Source of the DNA: Nissolia schottii
Lineage: Eukaryota; Streptophyta; Magnoliopsida; Fabales; Fabaceae
Length of the DNA: 64,000 nucleotides
NCBI GenBank assembly: GCA_003254905.1
Contig: QANU01003176.1
Span: forward strand, 979,564-1,043,563
Direction of reading: 5' to 3'
This document shows positions 1 to 11,460 of this stretch, one piece after another. A program made the translations under genes and the position numbers. The notes below the pieces were generated by a model. That model saw only the letters and a list, made by a program, of their open reading frames with translations. It was not told the DNA's origin and made no database searches. Each line of letters opens with the position of its first letter. Position 1 is the first letter of the stretch.

Positions 1-269
1 AGATGGCATTTTCAACAACAGACAACAGAGTGAAACTTGTTTTATCGCTTACAAGGATGTACCAACCAGATAGATAATAATATAATAGTAACAAGGATAA
101 CAATAATAACAAATAAAAATGAATAATAATCAATAACTAATAACTAATAGATAAATTGCTAGCAGCAATGACTAACTTGACTAGAGAAGTGCTGTGGAAT
201 AACTGTCTCAAGCATACCCCAAGAAGGCCGAATATTACCTTAGCAGTGATGAGTGAAATGACAGATTAC

Positions 270-3200
270 CTTATTGTAATTTACTGAATCAGGACATGTG
301 CCTTTAGAAGCCAAATTTTGTGCACCTGATGCCTCCGTACCTCCATCTTCACACCAGCTTTTTGTTTGGTCTTTTGAGTTTATTTTTGCTTTGCGCTTTA
401 AGAGGTTTAGTTCTCTTGCACTTGGCCACTTTGATCTGACACTAGGAACCATATTTGAAACCATTTTCTGGATGTTATGTACAGAACAAGATGTAAAAAC
501 TCTATGATCTATTCCATTGAGATGTGAATCTGATCTGTGTGCCATAAGATCTTCATCTCTTATTACATCACCAATATCCATAAATTGTTCGCATACATCC
601 AGACCTACATTAACAGAAAAGGATTTCTGGAATCAGAAGCATAGAAACTAAAGTGAGTCACCAGACATTGTAAAGAAGAGGAACATGCATCATGATAACC
701 ATGCATAAACAGCAAATGTACAGAGGTAATGCAATGTTGCATTATGAACCCTAGAAAGTAAAGAGCAACGGACCCTGTTAAGGACACTGTTCTCGAAAAA
801 CCTCAAACAAACAAACTCCGAATACGAAATAAATGTTTAGCAACCACCAACCAAGATAAAATCATCATTTTACTTTTCAATAATTGGCAATAAGATATTA
901 CAGCTTGAGGCAGACTTACTAACCTAAACGCCGTCGAAGATTTTGCTTCTGGCGAACCAATCTCTCCTTTGGGTTCTTTATGTTATCACTTCCAATATCA
1001 TATTCCTGATTAGAAAGAAGACATTAAATATCTATGCAATAAATGTACATGCAAACAAAACAAGAGAAAACTTCAAAAGGATTATCTCCATTGCTTATTT
1101 ATTTTGCATATGAAACAAGAAAAGCAGTCTACATACAAAGTACAAAAACTTACAAAGTAAAACAAATTCCCAATGACTAGGATTTACTAGACACGGAAAT
1201 TCTAAATCTATCAGGACACAAGTAATATCCTTGGAAAATATTTGTGTGCTCTACAACTAGATGGCCCTTGTATAGCCTTAATAGAACTTGATTAGCAATT
1301 AAATGGTTTTCTATAAAAGAAATCTTAGCCCTCCTACAATACCAGTGTAAGAACTGGTATCAATTAAAAATAGCTTGCTAAAATTACTGGTATTTTATTA
1401 ATAATTCAGAAATTCCAGTGGGGAATTTTTGTACAGAACTGAAACAATAATGGCCTGGGGCCGAAAATTAGAGAACAGAAAAATAAGAAATAATCCTGGG
1501 AATTAATGGATCCCTTGGTCCCCTAGTTCTATCCAAAGTTCTAGTTGTAAGAACTGGTATCAATGAAAACAAATTGCTGGAATGCTGGTAATTTTATTAA
1601 CTGGTTCAGAAATTCCAGAGGGGAATTTTACTAAACAATTTGGTACAATTGGTGGCTGTCAGCCGAAATATCAATGGCTGAAAATAGAGAAAACAATTCT
1701 GGGAATATAGGATCCCTTTGGCCTCCTAGTTTCTGATTCAATTCCTGAATATCTTTTCCTAACTCCTAGAATCCCCCCTTATACTCGCATGAGAGAGAAT
1801 CACGGGATGGACTTTTATTTCCTATTTTATCTCCCTAATTTATTCCTCTCTGATTTGATTAGCAAATCAGCTCCTAATCTGTTGCAACAGCTCAACAGAT
1901 TTATTCTTTCCTTATTCTACTCAATCTTCTAGAATAAACAAATCGGAAAGGAAGGATTTCCTTTCCTTTTTTGGCCTTAACTGATTCCGCATCTGCAGGG
2001 GGTGTGTAACAACCAGGCACTAAAATAATTACATTCAAATAACAAAAGAAATTTTAAATACGATCACTACAAAAAATACATGAAAACACACAAAAAAAAA
2101 AAAGGAAAAGCATGCAGGTATCTTTGGTATTGTTAAATGTATGCTGTCATCTGTTGCTCAATCAATTTGTGAAGAATAAATCTAGATCACGGGCACTTCT
2201 AGTCAACAGTTATGCGGGAAGAAACAGATTTAGCATTACAAAACTTTTACGAGCAGTACTTTTCCACATTCCTTGTCTAGAGTTCTAACTCTTAAACCAC
2301 TCATGTTTCTTTTCATCTGCAATTTTTTTTCTTTAATCATTCAATCTTTCTGTGATTTAGAACAAACATCTACTTCCCAGACAGCACCTCTGCCTCCTTT
2401 TATACAAGCATCACTCTTGACCGATCAAGGAAAACCATCATTTACCTGTCCTCCTGATGCTAACAAAGCTCCAAACTCAAGCACCTTGTTGATATCAAAA
2501 CTGTCAAGGGCAAAAACAATTTAAGTAAATATCATTCTAAATATATTTTCAATGCAAAACAGCGGGAACACATTCTTGAACATTGTGAACGATCATTTTC
2601 AGTTCATAGTAAACGCTAGACGGTATTTTACTTTGTAGCAGTTTTTTATGGTTCAGTATAGCAAAATTAGGTAAAAACAATGGGCTAGGATTTTGTGCAT
2701 TGTTCAGTTTATGCAATTTTTGGTTATAATTGGTCTTGCATGTGAAAAAGGTGTCTCTTTTCCCTTGAACTTGCTACAGCATAAGATTTTCTTTATGCTT
2801 CTCTTTGGTGTTCTGCACATGGCAGTTTCAATAGAATCCAATTTTATAATCGAAAGAGATTGGGCAGCCCTGTTCACTCCTGATTATTTTCATGTTCATT
2901 GTCCCATTTTTTTTTTCCTGTTATGGAGTATCTCATACTCCCCCAAGCTGTACCTTACTGCTTTTCTCTCTCATAAAAATGTTTTTTTATCCAAAAATAT
3001 CTTCAAACAATCATTGACTGTACAACCTTCTGAATGAGCTTCCTGTAAGTCTTGATTGCAGATAAGGCCATGCACACAAATCCTCAACAGTACAAGATAT
3101 CCCATTCTCAGACATTTTTGATACAACAGAAGTAGTAAGTTCAGTCAAACTTATGTGCTTAACATTCTCAGCAATAGACCCAATTGCATGAGCAGCTGCA

Positions 3201-4253
3201 ACTCTTGTATCCCATTTTTTACTACGCAGATACTGAGAAACCTAGACATCACAAAATAACAGGTGTTAAAACAGATTTGGCAAACAATTGACACGCACCA
3301 TCAATATACAATATAAGAAGAAAAACAACCACTAGTACTAGTGTTGTATGTGTTAGATATAAAAAAATCCATTCATGCATCTCCAGCTGACAACTTAAAC
3401 TTTTAAAGGGATGGTTCATGACATGGTAGCAAAGCCTCTACCGCTACTTGGTCTACGGTTCAAACCTTATTTCCTCATTCTTCTAATTAATGTTGAATTT
3501 CAACACAAGGTTGCAGGTGTGTTAATTGCCCACACTTCAATCCCAAATGGTGCTTGCATGGGGCGTGCGTGTTAGTCTGTTAGATATGAGCAACAATTGC
3601 ATGGGAGATGGTTCATGAAAATATAAACTTTCAAAGCATTTTTTCAAAAATAAATTATAACAGGAGTGGCTATTTGATGCATCTCAACTCTAACACCCTT
3701 ATTTCACTAGCAGGCAGTAACTAACTACCTGCGCTGAATTAATTTTATACATATATATAAAGAAATTTATAAATGCAAAGGCCTAGAAATGGTTTTTTCT
3801 TAACACAATTTAGCTATAAAACCATCCAACTGAAGAATGTTTATAAACACACAGAGAGAGGGAGAGAAACGGCATGAGTTCATCACCAATTTTTTTTAGT
3901 TATCATACCACGGCACTTTGCATAATTGTCATACAAATACAATGAAGATGATTCATAGATCTGATATAAACTGAACATATTGCAACAAAAGCAGCAATAG
4001 ACATTTGAAAATCAATACCTTCTTAAGAAGACTGGTCAAGTCTTGCGGATGTGATTTTGCAATATCCCCTATCTGACGAGCAGCAGTCAACCTTGTTGCT
4101 TGGGTTGACCCAGCTTTTAAGATTTGGTTAAAGAAAAGTTGAAAAAAAATAATAATAATAATAAGTAAAATAAATGCAAAGATAAGTAAAATTACAAAGG
4201 ATACTGTCCAAGAGAGTAAGCAAGCGCTGAAGCCTAGACGACTGCTGGGCCAT
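270..4253 (-). CDS. BTAF1: BTAF1/MOT1 (TBP-associated SNF2 ATPase), 5' part, six exons
   Basis: Exons, in gene order on the minus strand: 4205-4253, 4019-4113, 3027-3241, 2446-2500, 924-1005, 270-604. All junctions are GT-AG and the phases close. The start gives MAQQSSRLQRLLTLLD, then GSTQATRLTAARQIGDIAKS, the N-terminal HEAT-repeat opening of plant BTAF1 (Arabidopsis RGD3). Further family matches are VSQYLRSKKWDTRVAAAHAI, FDINKVLEFGALLASGGQ, NPKERLVRQKQNLRRRLG and ARELNLLKRKAKINSKDQ. About 277 residues are present; the family protein is near 2,000 residues, and the SNF2 helicase half lies beyond the left edge. BTAF1 removes TBP from DNA in an ATP-dependent reaction in the nucleus. The ATG at 4253 is chosen because MAQQSSRL is the conserved start. 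Introns carry a solo LTR and a SINE. I could not place an exon in 1-269. Confidence 0.93.
1346..2011. mobile_element. Solo LTR-like insertion with 5-bp target duplication and internal duplication
   Basis: A 666-bp block begins TGTAAGAACTGG and ends GTGTGTAACA, so it has the TG...CA ends of an LTR. It is flanked by the exact direct repeat ACCAG (1341-1345 and 2012-2016). Its first part is repeated inside it: the copies starting at 1346 and 1546 both open with TGTAAGAACTGGTATCAA and share about 200 diverged bases. It sits in the BTAF1 intron between exons 924-1005 and 2446-2500. There is no coding sequence, so it is a solo LTR or an LTR remnant. Confidence 0.75.
3409..3623 (+). repeat. Probable tRNA-derived SINE in a BTAF1 intron
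   Basis: The block contains a perfect RNA polymerase III B box, GGTTCAAACC (3458-3467), and an A-box-like TGGTAGCAAAG about 33 bp upstream, which is tRNA-like spacing. It is flanked by 13-bp direct repeats differing at one base: TAAACTTTTAAAG (3396-3408) and TAAACTTTCAAAG (3624-3636). The body of about 215 bp and the AT-rich 3' end fit a plant SINE. The family is not recognised. Confidence 0.6.
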
Positions 4254-5719
4254 AACAAATCATTCCAAATGCTTTATTGCTCCCTTTGCATATACTCTAG
4301 AGTACCAACCAGAAAATACCCTATCCAATAAAAACATCCAGAGTTACTTTTTTTTTTTTTCCATTTATACAGCGCATCAAGATATCTCTAAGCCATCCAC
4401 TAATCTCCATCAATATAAAAGTTACAATTAAATATAAATTTTATGAAACACATTTAAATTACTCAAGCACCATCAAGCCAGACATCCTGCAATGACTCCT
4501 ACACATGCTTAAGAAAATGTCATGGAAATGCTATCATGTTTCATTCTCTATTCTCCTAATCAATAAAGACTCCAAGTTGACTGTGATACTTTATAGAAAT
4601 AATACAAATGAAACATTGGAAATTTGCATAATTCTCACACTCTTTCTTCTAATATGTATATTGGATGTAGATGTAGTTCAGAAATGGTTGCCCATTACTT
4701 CTGGGCATTTTACACTGTAAGGGGGTTACTTTCTAATTGAGCAATATATTTGAGGATCATGTTGTGCTGCAGGCTTTTTGGGTCCTGTCACGTATGCCAA
4801 ACCCATAACATAAAATACAACACCCATTAAAATCATCTATGTTAAAACAGTGCCCCATAATGCATTTTTAAGGTTTTGACTTGTGCCACTAATATAGACA
4901 CCAAAATTTTGTCAAAACATGCCATTGATGCAGTTTTCTCATTTCTGGTGTATTTGGTAGGAAAGAAATGCCCGTATTTCCCAGGATTTATCTCAGCCCT
5001 TTACTTTGTAATGAAATAGGAGCACATTAATGGCCTACCTTTGGTCACTCCTCACGGGTGTTTTATGAGAAATTCCATGAATATACAAAGAGACAAGATT
5101 GCTCTGTTACATCTTGCAGCTTCTTGGTTAACATTTTTCTTTTAATTTTTTATTTTAGGAGGATATCATATCATGCACTTCTCTTCTGTTGCTATTTGCT
5201 AATTAAACATTCTTCATTTCTTCTTTAACAAAGCAACAACACCAATCGCCAAATAACACCAGAGCAAACGCCCAAATTATTCCTCCCAGCATGATTTTGT
5301 TCCTGTCAATAATTGCTTGTTCTTCACCAAAGCCACCGGGATAAGGAGTGCTCAAACCTAATGCCCGATTTATCAACCGTGAAAGCGACTAATTTTGCAG
5401 TGATCTCCACTAAACCGCCATTACATTCAAGAGTAACAACACCAGCCAATCCAGCGCGAGTTAACATGGATTGCCAACAGTTGCATAACTAGGAAAATTT
5501 GCAGCAACGAACATTTGAAGAAAATGATTTGAATGTGAAATGTGAAATTCGAATCACAGAATGCATCAGTAGAGAGAACAATAACGGCATAAATTGTGCC
5601 ATTTGCGTGCAAAATGCAGAGGGCAATCAGAGTAGATCATGCGGAGCAGGAAAGTTGAATTTCAAGAAATTGAAGAAACAGAAAAAATAAAACAGTGATA
5701 AAATAATGAGAAAGGAACC

Positions 5720-5870
5720 TGTGGTTGTGAACGGAGCTGATCGCGGGTAAGATGGAGAGCCGGAGCAGAGAAAATCGCCGGCGAGAAAGAGGCGGCAGAG
5801 TGACAGAGTCGATTGAGGAAGGAGTCTCCGCCGATAGCTAGGGATTAGTCGAGAGAGAACGAGAGCAAGT
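5720..5870 (-). other. Probable non-coding 5' leader exon of BTAF1
   Basis: A comparatively GC-rich, pyrimidine-rich block (read on the minus strand) ends in ACAACCACAG followed by GTTCCTTTC, a plausible splice donor. It lies about 1.5 kb upstream of the BTAF1 start codon, with AT-rich DNA on both sides. I infer a first 5'UTR exon and a leader intron of about 1.4 kb. The acceptor of that intron, just upstream of 4253, could not be fixed. Confidence 0.45.
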
Positions 5871-5879
5871 GCATGTGTC

Positions 5880-7735
5880 CATTTAAATTTTCCTTTTATT
5901 TATTTTTGTTGTTGAATAACAATAAAGGTTAAATAAATTTTTAGCTTGTAATATTAAAAGCTTGTATTTAATCTCTCAAAAAAATTTGTTAAGATTTATT
6001 CTTGTAAAAAAAATTTGTTAAAATTTAGTTTGATAAAAAAAATTTATTCATTTTTATTCTCTATCATAGTTTTAGTTGGCATCCTAATAAAAAATTTTAA
6101 GAGCCATACACAAATTTTTTGTTATTATAGTATTAAAAATTTATTTCTCCCTAAAAATAAATATATTAAAAGATGGCAGAACATATTTTCGCGATATTCC
6201 TTGTTGCCAAAAACAATTGCTGCCAAGGCCTAACACCAACAAGAACTTAAAAAAAGATTAATAAAATAAAAATTTAACTTTAAATTAAATTATCATTAAG
6301 TAACATAATTTTGATTTATGCTAATTATATAATATTTAATTTAAATTAACTCTGTATTGTGAGAGTTATATTTTTATGAAATATCAAATGTTCAAATAAA
6401 ATGTATTTGATAAAAAAAATTGTATGTTAGAAACCAAAAACAAAAACCAATTAACATCATTTTTACATGTTCTTGTAATTTCTTATTGGGGAGATCTAGG
6501 AATTAGATTTATTTTATATATTACTCTACCATCAAAAAATTCTTTACTTTAATTTTAGCTTATAAAAACAAATAATCTTTATTAATTACTTAATTAATAA
6601 TTTAAAAGTAAATATAGTTATTTGTAAGCCAGTATAATTAGTCTAATGGTAAGGGGTTTTAATAATATATATGAGATCTTAAATTGAAACTTCATTGAAT
6701 GTGATTACTAAAGTATTAAAAAATATATAGTTATTTGAATTTTTTTCCTTATTAACTTGTAAAATTTAAAAATACTTTGCATTACATAAATATTATTTAT
6801 TTTAAACATTATTTACAATAGAGACATCCTTGCATTGCTACGGATAATGTCATATTAACTATTTTAATATTTAAAATAATTAAGTTATATTTTAGAAACA
6901 AAATATACAACATTATTTGTTTTTCACAAGCCTACATATATGTATATAATAATAGGGTATTATACCTACAAACTATTAGACGAGTGATGAGCGGTTTAAT
7001 ATCTGATAAAAATGTGAACAAGAGTAAGTGCTTTTGAGTGTTGCCCAATTATATGTTTATGTGTATTTGAGCAAGTTACATGTTATTATATGAAGTTAAT
7101 AAAAAATTATATATTATTCTATGAATAATTGAAATCATTCTAATCAATAATATCGCAATATTATGTTTATGGAATAACATGGAAGATAAATGTAAATATA
7201 AATATAAAATAAAATTATTAGTTAGAAATATTAAAATAATTTTTGTTTTTGAGTAAGTAATTTGTAAACATTGTATAAATAACTACAATTTTTATATAAA
7301 GAGCTGTTATCAAAATATGTATTTAAAAAAATAGTGATTTCAAATTTTATTTAAATAGTTTCTTTTATAATTTTGAATGGTATTTATTTTAATTGTGAAA
7401 AAATCTTAAAATTTGCATTGAAAAATATTATGTTTGTGAGGTATGGTGATTTGTGTTATTTTAGCGTGACTAGATCATAAAATTTGAATTACGAAATATT
7501 TAGTTAGTGGAGTTTGGTGGTTTGTTGGTTTGAGTCGTGTTTTGGGTTTGGTTTGGTAGTCTTGTTACTCTCAAAAAGTTGTTGAGCTATTTTGATCTCT
7601 CTAAAAATTGCTTTTGATTAGTTATAGTGGCATTGTTTGGTAAAATAATCTAAAAACATCTCTCAATAAATATAAGTCACATCATAGTGTTTAGTAAATA
7701 TGTTAAAAAATTGCTCTTAAAATATAAAGTGACTA
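5880..7735. other. AT-rich intergenic region, no gene seen
   Basis: Very AT-rich DNA with short reading frames only, none resembling a known protein. No splice-bounded coding block, RNA gene or bounded repeat was recognised. Confidence 0.6.
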
Positions 7736-7738
7736 TAA

Positions 7739-8605
7739 GGTAGAGTTTGGTTTACGAGATAAGACTAAAATATAAAGACATAAGGACAAAGACATAAAAA
7801 TACAAGACTTAAAAGACAGTATTGTATTCTATTCTATTTGGTAATAATATATAATACACAATGCATTTTATCTGTATATTGTTTAGCATTGGGGTGACAA
7901 GATAGACTCAACCATGAATCTTGTTGCCACCACACAATTTTTTTTCCCTCACATTGTTACACTGAACGATGAATATTATTTCCTTTCTCTTTGATTTGTT
8001 AAGCCTCTCTTATTGTTCTATCACATTCCTCTATTTCTCCAATTGTTTTTTCTTGTGCAAGCTTCATCGTCGTTCATGGACCACAAATCGGTGGCATTGA
8101 GAAGAACAAGAAGCAATGGCCACAAATCAGATAGACCCCCCCCCTTCTTGATTTGTTGGCCTGTACAAACATCATTGATGGACCACATATTGTTGGCCAT
8201 AGATCGATGGAGCTTTTGGGTTTGTGAACATTGTTGCCGAGATCAGTGGTGGCATTGCCTCTAGTTATTGTTGTCATCCTTCCTCATTGGGTCTTTGGGT
8301 TTGTGGGTGGTGGAGGTTTAGATCTGAGATATGGACCAAAGGATAGGGTTGATAATCGATGGTGGTGGGGTCGTTGTGGGTGGTTGCGAAGGAGGTGTTG
8401 AAAAAGGAAGAAGAAGAAGAAGATGCAGAGGCGACGACAGTTGCGGAAGTGGCGACAACAACAGAGGAGGGAAAAAGGGAGAGAGAGGATTTGAGGTTTT
8501 ACCATGGTTGTCTACACAAATTTTTGTGTATGTATCAATAAACAACCATGATTTTTATTCTTGTATTCTTATATTTTTGTCTTGTCTCATAAAATAAATG
8601 CTACC
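7739..8605. mobile_element. Non-autonomous DNA transposon with ~45-bp TIRs and TAA target duplication
   Basis: The left end (GGTAGAGTTTGGTTTACGAG, then AAGACTAAAATATAAAGACA) pairs with the reverse complement of the right end (GGTAGCATTTATTTTATGAG, then AAGACAAAAATATAAGAATA) over about 45 bp. TAA flanks both sides (7736-7738 and 8606-8608), the target-site size of PIF/Harbinger elements. The 867-bp interior holds GC-richer stretches with short open frames on both strands but no transposase, so it looks like a long MITE or deletion derivative. Confidence 0.65.
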
Positions 8606-8608
8606 TAA

Positions 8609-9383
8609 TAGACACAATTAATAAAAGAGATAATTTTGCTTTCACTTATCATTAAACTTTTATTTTTCATTAAAAAGTGTGTTCATATCTTATTAATGTT
8701 AAATCTAGTGTATTATTTTCAATTTATAAGTGCCGTTAAACTGTTTTGCGAATGAAATTTTTTGTCAAAAACCTTTTATTTTCGTATGATTAAAAAAAAT
8801 GAGATGATCGATTTGTCATCATAACTCTTTCTTCTATTACACTTTAGCTCTTCAAATCACAAACTTAAAATTTATCATGTCTCATGTTAGGCACAAAGAT
8901 GATGCAAATCAAAATAACATTATTTTTGTTTTCGTAAAAAAAGAAGAAAAAAATTAAGCTTAGAGAGAAGATGCTCGAGCCTTATATAGAGTGAGGAAAA
9001 TTGTTATATTTTGTAAGAGAAGACAAATAATTTACTTTGAAGTCAAATTCTCTCTCTATATACAACCATGTAGTAATGAAAAAAGATGGAGGGGCAAATT
9101 TATGAGGAAATGTAAAAGACAGACAGAATCAAAATCCAATCCGACATTCTAAATGGACCCTAAATATTGTGTAATATTTATGATTCAACTTTGGATGGTT
9201 CAACTTAATTTTGAGGGTGTAAAAAAACACTACCTCTCAATAAAAACCAAAAATATAATTAGGTCCTTTATCAAAAATTTTGACTCATTAGTCTCTTGGT
9301 TCCCTCGTTTGAATTAATTTCTTAGTTTAATAATTTACATTTTTTTTATTTAATTGCTTTCTTGTTTTTAAATCTTCTTAAGA
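8609..9383. other. Intergenic, nothing recognised
   Basis: AT-rich DNA between two transposons. I see no coding or RNA feature. Confidence 0.5.
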
Positions 9384-9392
9384 TTCTTCGTA

Positions 9393-9727
9393 GGGTTAAT
9401 TAAGTTTTTCATCCCTGTAATTTGGGAAAGTTTGGTTTTGGTCCCTGTATGTAAGTTTTAATCCCTGTAAAATATCAAAATTTGATTTTAGTCCCTGCTA
9501 ACGTCTGGGACCTGACGGTGCTGACGTGGCCGTTAGCCCCGCGGACGTGGCGTGCCACGTGGACTCGCCACGTGGCATGACCCGGTTCACCCACCCATCA
9601 GCCCATAACCCGGTTCACTTAGACCCGACCCGGTTCTTTAAAAAAAAAAACAGAAGCAAATCCCTAATTCCCAAATCCATCTTCTACCTCCCGCTGCTCT
9701 CCACCGAGCTCCGCATTCCGTCCCCGT
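9393..9727 (+). repeat. Left TIR of the Pack-MULE
   Basis: Pairs with 10591-10915. Recognisable shared blocks are TTTGGGAAAGTTTGGTTTTG, GACCTGACGGTGCTGACGTG and CTTCTACCTCCCGCTGCTCT. It contains two perfect CCACGTGG palindromes, at 9555-9562 and 9568-9575. Confidence 0.88.
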
Positions 9728-9826
9728 GGCCTGCCCGTCGCCGTCGCCAACGTGCCTTCGATGAGGACGATGACCTTCACCACCTATGGGCCAAGAGGAA
9801 GCGCTCTAAACGACCCCGTTTTGACA

Positions 9827-10383
9827 TTTTAGTGGCGGGTGAGATGACGAGCTTGGTTTTCCAGGTGGAGGTAATGCAGGAGCTGCTTTTGAAGGTGGAG
9901 AGCTCACAAGAGCTGAAGCAGCTGCTGGTGGTGGCGGCATAGAAGGATACGTGGGATAGAGCATTGGTGGTGACGCTGGCGCTATAACTGCGGCTTGTGG
10001 AGACTGCAAAGCTTCCTTTTTCCTTATCATGAGCTCACAATCTGATTGCTTAAGCTCCAGTTCCACAATATCTCTGGAATCTACCAGTCTGCCCATGGAA
10101 ATAATATTAAATAAATAAATAAAAAAACAATGTAAACAATGAATGCCCTAAAATAGATATAAAAATTAAAAGAAAGGACATTCAAATTCGTTCAGATTGC
10201 AGTTACTTAGTCTTACTTTACAAGGTCTGCAACTTGACTCATAAATGCAGCGATTGAAGTTGTGTCTGCGGCAGTGCCATCAGGGACTTTCCCATTATGG
10301 ACTTCTTTCTCTTTTGGTGAAGCAACTTTAGGTTCATTGACCAGTACAGGTGCAGAATTTGAAGAATTTTCAATAGTAGTAGC
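9827..10383 (-). pseudogene. Captured exons of plastid biotin carboxyl carrier protein (BCCP) gene
   Basis: On the minus strand, 10217-10383 encodes ATTIENSSNSAP through TSIAAFMSQVADLVK and ends in a GT donor in phase. 9827-10088 follows an AG acceptor and continues LVDSRDIVELELKQSDCELM, IRKKEALQSPQA, an Ala/Pro-rich linker and SSHPPLK. This is the order of plant plastid BCCP, the acetyl-CoA carboxylase subunit: helix region, Pro/Ala linker, start of the biotinyl domain. A further possible exon ends at 10500 and runs back to the right TIR; its identity is unclear. The capture stops before the biotinyl domain, so the biotin-accepting Met-Lys motif is absent and the fragment cannot make a working carrier. 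Introns are kept, so genomic DNA was copied, not mRNA. A chimeric or antisense transcript remains possible. Confidence 0.85.
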
Positions 10384-10590
10384 CTATGATGTACAAATCA
10401 TGGTTACTAAGGTGAGATTGAACTCAATGTCATACAGAACACATTTTAAGAGTAGGATGCCAATTTATTTTATCAAAGTAAAACTCAACGAAAACTGACC
10501 TCACGACCCTGTGCTTGGCCCTGGGCAGCCACAAGCGCTGCCACTACGAAGGCAGAAACAACAGCAACAACAATAACCACAGCATCGTTA

Positions 10591-10915
10591 ACGGGGACGG
10601 AGGGCGGAGCTGGGTGGAGAGCAGCGGGAGGTAGAAGATGGATTTGGGAATTAGGGATTTGCTTCTGTTTTTTTTTTTTTTTAAAATCCGGGTCGGGTCT
10701 AAGTGAACCGAGTTATGGGCTGATGAGTGGGTGAACCGGGTCGTGCCACGTGGAACACCACGTCCACGGGGCTAACGGCCACGTCAGCACCGTCAGGTCC
10801 CAGACGTTAACAGGAACTAAAATTAAATTTTAATATTTTACAGGGACTAAAACTTACATAGAGGGACCAAAACCAAACTTTCCCAAATTACAGGGAGAAA
10901 AAACTTAATTAACCC
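10591..10915 (-). repeat. Right TIR of the Pack-MULE
   Basis: Inverted partner of 9393-9727, clearly similar base by base by eye. It retains one CCACGTGG (10746-10753). Differences include small indels in the poly-T/poly-A tract. Confidence 0.88.
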
Positions 10916-11265
10916 TTCTTCATGTTGCCTGTTAGACATCTATGCGATATCCCCAACTCCTCTTTTTTTTTTTTTTTTCCTCATAGTTGCTTGGTCCTAT
11001 GGACCCTCTTCTTGTAATGGTTGGCCTTGCACGATGAATGAGTGTATACACACCCCCCCCCCCCTTTGGCAGAAAACAATCAAATATTTTTTTTACCTTT
11101 AATTTCATAACATAAAAAAGGTCAAAAAAACAAATCCCCTCAGGTGATTAATGACAATTCCACTATTGAGGTCGATTTTGGGGAGAGCCACCGGTATTTG
11201 CGTGTGGCGCGTGGAAATGATTGGAATTCACCTGACGTTCACAGCATGGCATCGCTGTCATTCCA

Positions 11266-11296
11266 TTCTTCTTCTTCTTCTTCTTCTTCTTCTTCT
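11266..11296. repeat. (TTC)n microsatellite upstream of SGR2
   Basis: About ten TTC units in the likely promoter or 5'UTR of the SGR2-type gene, about 165 bp before its ATG. A short (TTCC)n run follows near 11377-11392. Confidence 0.85.
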
Positions 11297-11460
11297 GAGT
11301 TTCTAGCTTATATTATTACACGATACAACTAGAGAATCCCTTCCATAATCAAATTTGGTAGCACACACTCCACCCCTTCCTTCCTTCCTTCCTGTTCCAT
11401 TCCAATTCCCAAACTTCAAATTTCAATTGGGTTGATTTTGTCGGTTGCGCGGCGGTGGTG

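Larger units (their letters stand above)
9393..10915. mobile_element. Pack-MULE with long TIRs carrying BCCP gene fragments
   Basis: This 1,523-bp element has terminal inverted repeats of about 330 bp (9393-9727 and 10591-10915) beginning GGGTTAATTAAG. Flanking 9-bp sequences are TTCTTCGTA (9384-9392) and TTCTTCATG (10916-10924), seven of nine identical. Nine-base target duplications and long TIRs are typical of Mutator-like elements. The interior lacks transposase but carries three exon-like pieces of an acetyl-CoA carboxylase biotin-carrier gene with intron DNA retained, the definition of a Pack-MULE. Its right end is 546 bp upstream of the SGR2 start codon. Confidence 0.88.

Noticed and set aside
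1-269. A seventh BTAF1 exon at the left edge
   Set aside because: No stretch here matches the expected continuation of BTAF1; it is more likely intron.
6630-6700. tRNA-like words (CTAATGGTAAGGGG) in AT-rich DNA
   Set aside because: No B box or cloverleaf could be formed; not supported as a tRNA or SINE.
8284-8597. Pro/Leu-rich and Gly/Glu-rich frames inside the TAA-flanked transposon
   Set aside because: Overlapping frames on both strands of a biased-composition segment; no conserved domain.
9526-9942. 138-aa plus-strand frame inside the Pack-MULE
   Set aside because: Runs across the TIR and antisense through the captured BCCP exon; no independent protein similarity.
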